Origin: Methanospirillum hungatei | GTDB lineage: Archaea > Halobacteriota > Methanomicrobia > Methanomicrobiales > Methanospirillaceae | Length of the DNA stretch: 9,783 nucleotides | Assembly: GCF_020216685.1 (NCBI RefSeq) | Contig: NZ_JAIWNS010000194.1 | Location: 1 to 9,783, forward strand | Direction of reading: 5' to 3' | In this document: positions 5,961 to 9,783 of the stretch, in pieces | Numbering within the stretch: position 1 is the first letter of the stretch | How the letters are laid out: the number at the start of each line of letters is the position of its first letter | The notes under the pieces: model-generated | Told to the model about the DNA's origin: nothing | The model's input: the letters and a program-made list of their open reading frames with translations, nothing else | Databases searched by the model: none | Program-made: the position numbers and the translations under genes

Positions 5961-6555
5961 AGCGCTGCGAATCCTTGCTGCCGACTACCGTCCACCGGTA
6001 AGACGGGTTGATCTTCTTGAGATCATTCATATCAGACCCAAAGTGGTTGGAATCATCGACGGAGTGTTTTTTGAGGATGCCGCCGTTGGTCACCGGGAAG
6101 TCCTTGAAGTGATGAAACATGGAATTACTGTCATCGGTGCCTCAAGCATGGGTGCGCTCCGTGCCGCAGAACTTGAACTATTTGGCATGATTGGAATTGG
6201 TGAGATCTTCAGAATGTATAGGAACGGGGAGATCGAATCAGATGATGAAGTGGCCCTTATGTGTGACCCTACAACAAACATGGCCTTTTCTGAGGCGCTG
6301 GTAAACATCCGGATCACCCTCCGGCATGGGGTCAGTACCGGATTTTTCACGATTAATGAAGCAGAACAGATACTAAAAACCGGACAGTCGCTCTGGTATC
6401 CTGACCGGTCATGGCCACGCATCCTGAAAGACTGCGCCTTTGATCCAGACCGGAAAGACGCGATGATGAACTGGATCAGAGAACAGCGGATTGATCAAAA
6501 GCAGGAAGACGCAAAAGAAGCCCTTGCCTACATCAGAGACAGGTTTTGTTCATGA
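5914..6555 (+). CDS. tfuA: TfuA-like McrA-glycine thioamidation protein
   Basis: TfuA is the partner of thioamide-forming YcaO. Bacterial work, as I recall it, shows TfuA stimulating YcaO and releasing sulfide from a thiocarboxylated ThiS-like carrier. Here the family core is clear: VIIFLGPSLS at residues 4-13, IIDGVFFE at 47-54, HREVLEVMKHG at 60-70, GASSMGALRAAEL at 75-87 and DDEVAL at 110-115. I place the start at GTG 5914, giving 213 residues, because the family core begins just after it and GGTG stands six nucleotides upstream. The frame remains open to an ATG at 5854, which would add 20 residues with no family character. Either start overlaps ycaO, by 47 or 107 nt, so the two proteins are probably translationally coupled. 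The stop overlaps the next start as ATGA. Confidence 0.88.
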   Translation: MHDVIIFLGPSLSIPEALRILAADYRPPVRRVDLLEIIHIRPKVVGIIDGVFFEDAAVGHREVLEVMKHGITVIGASSMGALRAAELELFGMIGIGEIFRMYRNGEIESDDEVALMCDPTTNMAFSEALVNIRITLRHGVSTGFFTINEAEQILKTGQSLWYPDRSWPRILKDCAFDPDRKDAMMNWIREQRIDQKQEDAKEALAYIRDRFCS

Positions 6556-7292
6556 AAAGAATACAACCATCATATTCCTCCAGCCGGTTTGAGAGACAAT
6601 TGCCTCTTATCGGCCCTGAGGGACAGAAGAAACTGGAAAATTCCACAATCCTCATTGCCGGGGTAGGAGGACTTGGGTCGCCTGCTGCAACCTATCTTGC
6701 CCTGGCCGGTGTTGGTGAACTGATTATCGTCGATGACGATCGTATTCAGGAGTCAAACCTGAACCGGCAGTTCTTACACGCCGCTGCATCAGTCGGTCTT
6801 CAGAAGGTATATTCAGCAGAGGCAACTCTTGGCAGTCTCGCACCTGATACATCGGTTGTTGCATATCCTGGCCGGATTGATGAAATATCAGCAGATCGGC
6901 TGGTTGCAGACGCAGATGTGGTCATTGATGCCCTGGATAACTACGAATCACGGTTTGTTCTTCATGAAGCTGCCTGGAATGCAGAAGTTCCCTTTATACA
7001 CGGAGCTGTTGAAGGGTTTTCAGGTCAGATGACCAGTATCATACCTAAAAAAGGCCCCTGTCTGTCCTGTCTTATACCTGCTGTACCTCCAAGTGGAAAA
7101 GTCCCGGTCATAGGGGCAACAGCAGGAGTAATCGGATCAATGCAGGCTATGGAGGCGATAAAATACCTGACCGGAATCGGGACGATGATCTCTGGGAGAT
7201 TATTCCTCTGGGACGGGCAGGCAGGACGAAGTGAATTTTTACATATCGGGAGTCGGAAGAACTGTCCGTTTTGCTCGAAGGGGAGAGAATAA
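6552..7292 (+). CDS. E1-like adenylyltransferase (ThiF/MoeB/HesA family), no catalytic Cys
   Basis: The 246-residue protein belongs to the family that adenylates the C-terminal Gly-Gly of small ubiquitin-like sulfur carriers. Visible are the nucleotide loop GVGGLGS (37-43), the acidic VDDDRI strand (60-65), the arginine-finger segment SNLNRQ (68-73), DALDN (126-130) and two CxxC pairs (170/173 and 238/241) that should bind structural zinc. The C-terminal GVIGSMQAMEAIKYLTGI is the usual family helix. ThiF has a catalytic Cys before that helix, but here the stretch reads GATAGVIG and no Cys lies between 173 and 238. It therefore probably only activates the carrier, like MoeB. There is no rhodanese domain. 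The ATG overlaps the tfuA stop, and the MoaD-like carrier follows directly, so that carrier is the likely substrate. Confidence 0.88.
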   Translation: MKRIQPSYSSSRFERQLPLIGPEGQKKLENSTILIAGVGGLGSPAATYLALAGVGELIIVDDDRIQESNLNRQFLHAAASVGLQKVYSAEATLGSLAPDTSVVAYPGRIDEISADRLVADADVVIDALDNYESRFVLHEAAWNAEVPFIHGAVEGFSGQMTSIIPKKGPCLSCLIPAVPPSGKVPVIGATAGVIGSMQAMEAIKYLTGIGTMISGRLFLWDGQAGRSEFLHIGSRKNCPFCSKGRE

Positions 7293-7293
7293 G

Positions 7294-7569
7294 ATGAAGA
7301 TTTTGATTCGCTGTTATGCACGATTCAGGGATGCGTTTGGGGAGGAGCAGGCCCTGGAACTTCCGGAAGGGGCTACAATTCTAGATGCGGTCAGAACCCT
7401 TGCCGGTACCGGTCCTGATGCTGAGCTGCTCATTGATAATGTGGGAAATATCAGAAGTTATGTGATGATCATGCATCATGATGTACGGGTTTCTCCAATG
7501 GAAGCCGAATCAGTATCCCTTTCCGATGGCGATATGATCATACTCTTCCCACCGGTTTCAGGAGGATAG
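7294..7569 (+). CDS. moaD: MoaD/ThiS-family sulfur carrier protein
   Basis: This 91-residue beta-grasp protein ends in PPVSGG, the free di-glycine tail that an E1-like enzyme adenylates and that then carries sulfur as a thiocarboxylate. The N-terminal strand KILIRCYARFRDAFG with LELPEGATILDAV is typical of MoaD, and DGDMIILFPPVSGG closes the fold. I chose the ATG at 7294, one nucleotide after the preceding stop, because GGGGAGA lies just upstream and the MoaD fold begins there. A frame open further left is spurious. With moaE next, it should form molybdopterin synthase, which puts the dithiolene sulfurs on precursor Z. Its position after ycaO-tfuA suggests it may also feed sulfur to McrA thioamidation. 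That second role is inference. Confidence 0.88.
   Translation: MKILIRCYARFRDAFGEEQALELPEGATILDAVRTLAGTGPDAELLIDNVGNIRSYVMIMHHDVRVSPMEAESVSLSDGDMIILFPPVSGG
7560..7565 (+). promoter_or_regulatory. Shine-Dalgarno of moaE, made by the carrier's Gly-Gly codons
   Basis: AGGAGG lies six nucleotides before the moaE ATG. Five of its six bases are the GGAGGA codons for the C-terminal Gly-Gly of the carrier protein, so one stretch serves both as essential coding sequence and as ribosome binding site. Confidence 0.75.
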
Positions 7570-7571
7570 AT

Positions 7572-7979
7572 ATGATTGCAATTACCCGTGACCCGATTGA
7601 TCCGTACAGGTTTATTGAATCTGCAAAGAAACCCGAGACCGGGGGAATTGTTACCTTTATCGGAACAGTCAGGGATGACGGGATAGAGGCTCTTGACCTT
7701 GATGTGTGTGAAGAAGTAGCATTATCTGACCTGAACAAGATAGCAGAGCAGGCAACGGCCGACTATCATCTGAATACCGTAGATATCATTCACCGGGTCG
7801 GGCGTATGCAGCTGACCGAGACGATCCTGGTCATTGTCGTCGGTTCATCTCACCGTCAGGAGGGATTTGCAGCCTGCTCATGGATACTTGAGCAGATTAA
7901 GGCATTCGTCCCAATCTGGAAGAAAGATATCTGGAAAAACGGTGAGTCCTGGCACTTCTCAAAAGAAGAGGGCAATTAA
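7572..7979 (+). CDS. moaE: Molybdopterin synthase catalytic subunit MoaE
   Basis: This 135-residue protein matches MoaE, the large subunit of molybdopterin synthase, which moves two sulfurs from thiocarboxylated MoaD onto cyclic pyranopterin monophosphate in the cytoplasm. Family signatures are FIGTVRDD at 29-36, HRVGRMQLTE at 74-83, SSHRQEGFAACSWILEQIK at 92-110 and PIWKKDIWKNG at 114-124. These include the conserved Lys110 and Lys117/118 of the substrate site. The length is normal. The gene starts two nucleotides after moaD. The product should support the Mo or W pterin enzymes of methanogens such as formylmethanofuran dehydrogenase and formate dehydrogenase. Its stop overlaps by a few bases the stop of the convergent small gene, which closes the operon. 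Confidence 0.9.
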   Translation: MIAITRDPIDPYRFIESAKKPETGGIVTFIGTVRDDGIEALDLDVCEEVALSDLNKIAEQATADYHLNTVDIIHRVGRMQLTETILVIVVGSSHRQEGFAACSWILEQIKAFVPIWKKDIWKNGESWHFSKEEGN

Positions 7980-8158
7980 AACCTCTTTCCGGTTTTGTAT
8001 CCATAGGCTCCGAGAGCCAGGATAATAATCCCAATAACAAACGTGATGTAATGCCACCAGGCAGTTCCCTGCATGATGTTGTTTATTCCAAGGAGAATGA
8101 ATATGACACCGGCTGCCATGGTAATGATATTCGAAGTTTTCACATCCATAAATATCAT
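7976..8158 (-). CDS. Small two-helix membrane protein, function unknown
   Basis: The 60-residue product has hydrophobic segments at about residues 10-28 and 38-55, joined by a short polar turn with two Trp (GTAWWHY), and ends in a basic tail (YKTGKRF). The start at 8158 is supported by AAAGG five nucleotides upstream on the minus strand. A second in-frame ATG lies three codons later. The gene converges on moaE with overlapping stop codons. No family is recognised. The pattern of two short helices with a basic end is common among uncharacterised archaeal small membrane proteins. Confidence 0.55.
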   Translation of the reverse strand: MIFMDVKTSNIITMAAGVIFILLGINNIMQGTAWWHYITFVIGIIILALGAYGYKTGKRF

Positions 8159-8232
8159 ATCATCCTTTCTGATATTGAAAGAGATCGGAAGGGATAGAAT
8201 ATCCGAAGATACTGATAACAGAACAATGGCTC

Positions 8233-9783
8233 TTAATCCAGGGAGGGAATCTGTTCTGTGACCTCAAACACTGATAATCCCTGGTTTCCAATACAATAAA
8301 TCACAAATAGCCGGATATCAGCTTCAGGATACTCATGCCTGAGTCCTTCTGCATACCCCCGGATCTGCAGCGTATCCTCTTCCCGAACGGTGAACTCTTC
8401 CAAAGTCGTTTTCATTCCGGCCCAATCAGTATTTGAGAAATATTTAAATTCTATGACCCAGCGAAGCCCGGCAAACTTTTCATTGAACTTTCCTACAAAT
8501 TCAAGATCAGTCCGGTCCTTCGGGTATGAGCGTTCAACGTTCCAGACAAACCATGTGGAGAGGTACCGACTGCAGAGTTCAAAGAACGTCGTCCGGGAAA
8601 GTTCTCATTCACTTGAGAAAAGACTGCTTCAGGCAGCTGACTCACATAGAGTCGCCAGTAATCGGAGAAGAGCTGAGTAAGATCTGGTTTATTTACAAAC
8701 GTCTGCATCATACTGGCATACCTGGTTGATACATCTATCGAGTTCAGTTCATTGAAATACTCGGTGACTATCTTTCTCATATTCAGGTTTGGGAGGGTGA
8801 GCATGAACTGATCCTTCCGGGTTAGAATTCCCAGATAAAAAAGTGATATCGGATAATACGGCGGATCAAAAAATTGATTGAGATTAAACTTTGAAACAAG
8901 GTATTCGTCATCAAAGGAGACTTCTCCAGATGTCAGAAGCGATGATACCATCTCTTCAGTCGTTTCGCGCCGACCTGTTATTCGCTGAATCCAAAAGAGA
9001 TCAGTCCGCAAATTCAGGTCAGTCAGTATCTTTGGAATAATCCTCTGAGAGCAGAACTGAGAGAGGAAGAACATGAGCATCGTTGGGTTATAGACCGCTT
9101 CTGTCTCTGTGGAAACGAAATGATACCCATTATACTGACTTTTTATTACTTCCTGGACCTGTTTTCGTGTCCCTGGATCAAACTGATAATCCTCATATAT
9201 CAATCAAGAAGAGAGGAGACCTCAGTATCGGTAAATCCAAGCATCTGTTCAAAGGCAGGATCCAGCGTGATAAATGAAGCAATATTATAACTGGAGGTCA
9301 GATCATCAATAGCAATGGGAAGCACTCCGGTGATGAATACATTCGCAATAGCGCCTGTTTGTCGTCCTTCCTTGAGAACTTTAAAGAAAGTCCGGAGAAA
9401 ACTATCCCCTGACGTGATCTCCTTATACAGATGATCCTGATGACTGGTAATATACTGATTGACAAAGTTGTCATACTCATCGATGTTAACATACACCTGG
9501 GAAGCCCCGGTTTTCTGCAGATAGCCGAGCCAGAGGGAGAGAGCAGTTGAGGCTTTTTCATCAGGGGCGAATTTTGGAGCTGCCTGCAAATAATCAGGAT
9601 ATGAATACCATGTCTCCAGAATCCGGCCAGTACAAATGCGATTAAATGCATATTCTATATCTTTGAGATTATCTGATACGGCAATAACAGAAAAATCAAA
9701 TTTCAGTACGATATACTGGTTGTGAGAGTCTGTTGGGTACTGTCCTATCCAGGTATTCTCGAACAACTCCTCAAACCGATTAA
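8233..9783 (-). pseudogene. AAA-ATPase-like / PD-(D/E)XK family gene, broken by two frameshifts, N-terminus outside window
   Basis: Three consecutive minus-strand segments in three different frames read as one protein of the family with an AAA-ATPase-like domain and a C-terminal PDDEXK_9-type nuclease domain. Segment 1 (right edge to 9200) contains VYVNIDEYDNFVNQYI, the Walker B-like part. The Walker A region should lie beyond the edge. Segment 2 (about 9203 to 8598) contains EVIKSQYNGYHF and the helical middle. Segment 3 (about 8597 to 8233) contains TDLEF then WVIEFKYF, a D...E-x-K nuclease signature, and ends at a normal TAA. The breaks fall near 9200-9205, where TGA ends segment 1, and near 8596-8600. 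Both are -1 shifts. Motifs either side of each break remain well preserved, so decay is recent or the breaks are assembly errors. Such proteins are often multicopy in methanogens and of unknown role. Confidence 0.8.

Noticed and set aside
7231..7293. N-terminal extension of the MoaD-like carrier into the 3' end of the E1-like gene
   Set aside because: The beta-grasp fold starts at the ATG at 7294, which has its own Shine-Dalgarno sequence. The extension is simply another frame of the upstream gene.
8596..9205. Programmed -1 frameshifting as the explanation for the split ATPase-nuclease gene
   Set aside because: Neither junction shows an X-XXY-YYZ slippery heptamer in the correct frame, and two such events in one gene would be exceptional.

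Overview
This window looks like chromosomal DNA from a methanogenic archaeon. The strongest sign is an operon opening with the YcaO-type protein known as methanogenesis marker 1 and its TfuA partner, the pair that installs thioglycine in the McrA subunit of methyl-coenzyme M reductase. The cysteine-rich DUF2769-like protein, the archaeal TATA-like boxes and the AAA-ATPase-like/PD-(D/E)XK family gene fit Methanomicrobiales. A Methanospirillum-like genus is my best guess, from gene content only.

Layout. Positions 1-673 hold the 3' part of a bactofilin-like membrane protein gene. It is followed by a three-helix membrane protein (740-1024) and, convergent to that, a secreted DOMON-domain protein (1027-1584, minus). 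From 1669 to 2940 lies a CARF-HEPN protein of the TIGR02710/Csm6-like kind, with both its ligand-loop and RNase motifs and no CRISPR array or cas gene in view. Positions 2821-4361 form a disturbed zone. Two direct copies of a segment of about 211 bp, roughly 87% identical by hand count, flank about 1.1 kb that carries a coiled-coil PD-(D/E)XK nuclease (3369-4043, minus) and an unidentified ORF remnant. Each repeat copy carries the 3' end of the CARF-HEPN gene and the 3' end of a DUF2769-like gene. The intact DUF2769-like gene is at 4292-4609 (minus).

Positions 4740-7979 hold a tightly packed five-gene operon: ycaO, tfuA, an E1-like adenylyltransferase (ThiF/MoeB/HesA type), a MoaD/ThiS-like sulfur carrier ending in Gly-Gly, and MoaE. 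Junctions are overlaps or gaps of 1-2 nt. The working model is that the E1 protein activates the carrier C-terminus, sulfur is loaded as a thiocarboxylate, and the carrier serves molybdopterin synthase (with MoaE), TfuA/YcaO thioamidation of McrA, or both. The cluster contains no sulfurtransferase, so sulfur loading must come from elsewhere.

Positions 7976-8158 (minus) encode a small two-helix membrane protein. Positions 8233 to the right edge carry a decayed AAA-ATPase-like/PD-(D/E)XK gene on the minus strand, split across three reading frames, whose N-terminus lies outside the window. I saw no rRNA, tRNA, CRISPR array or recognisable transposase.
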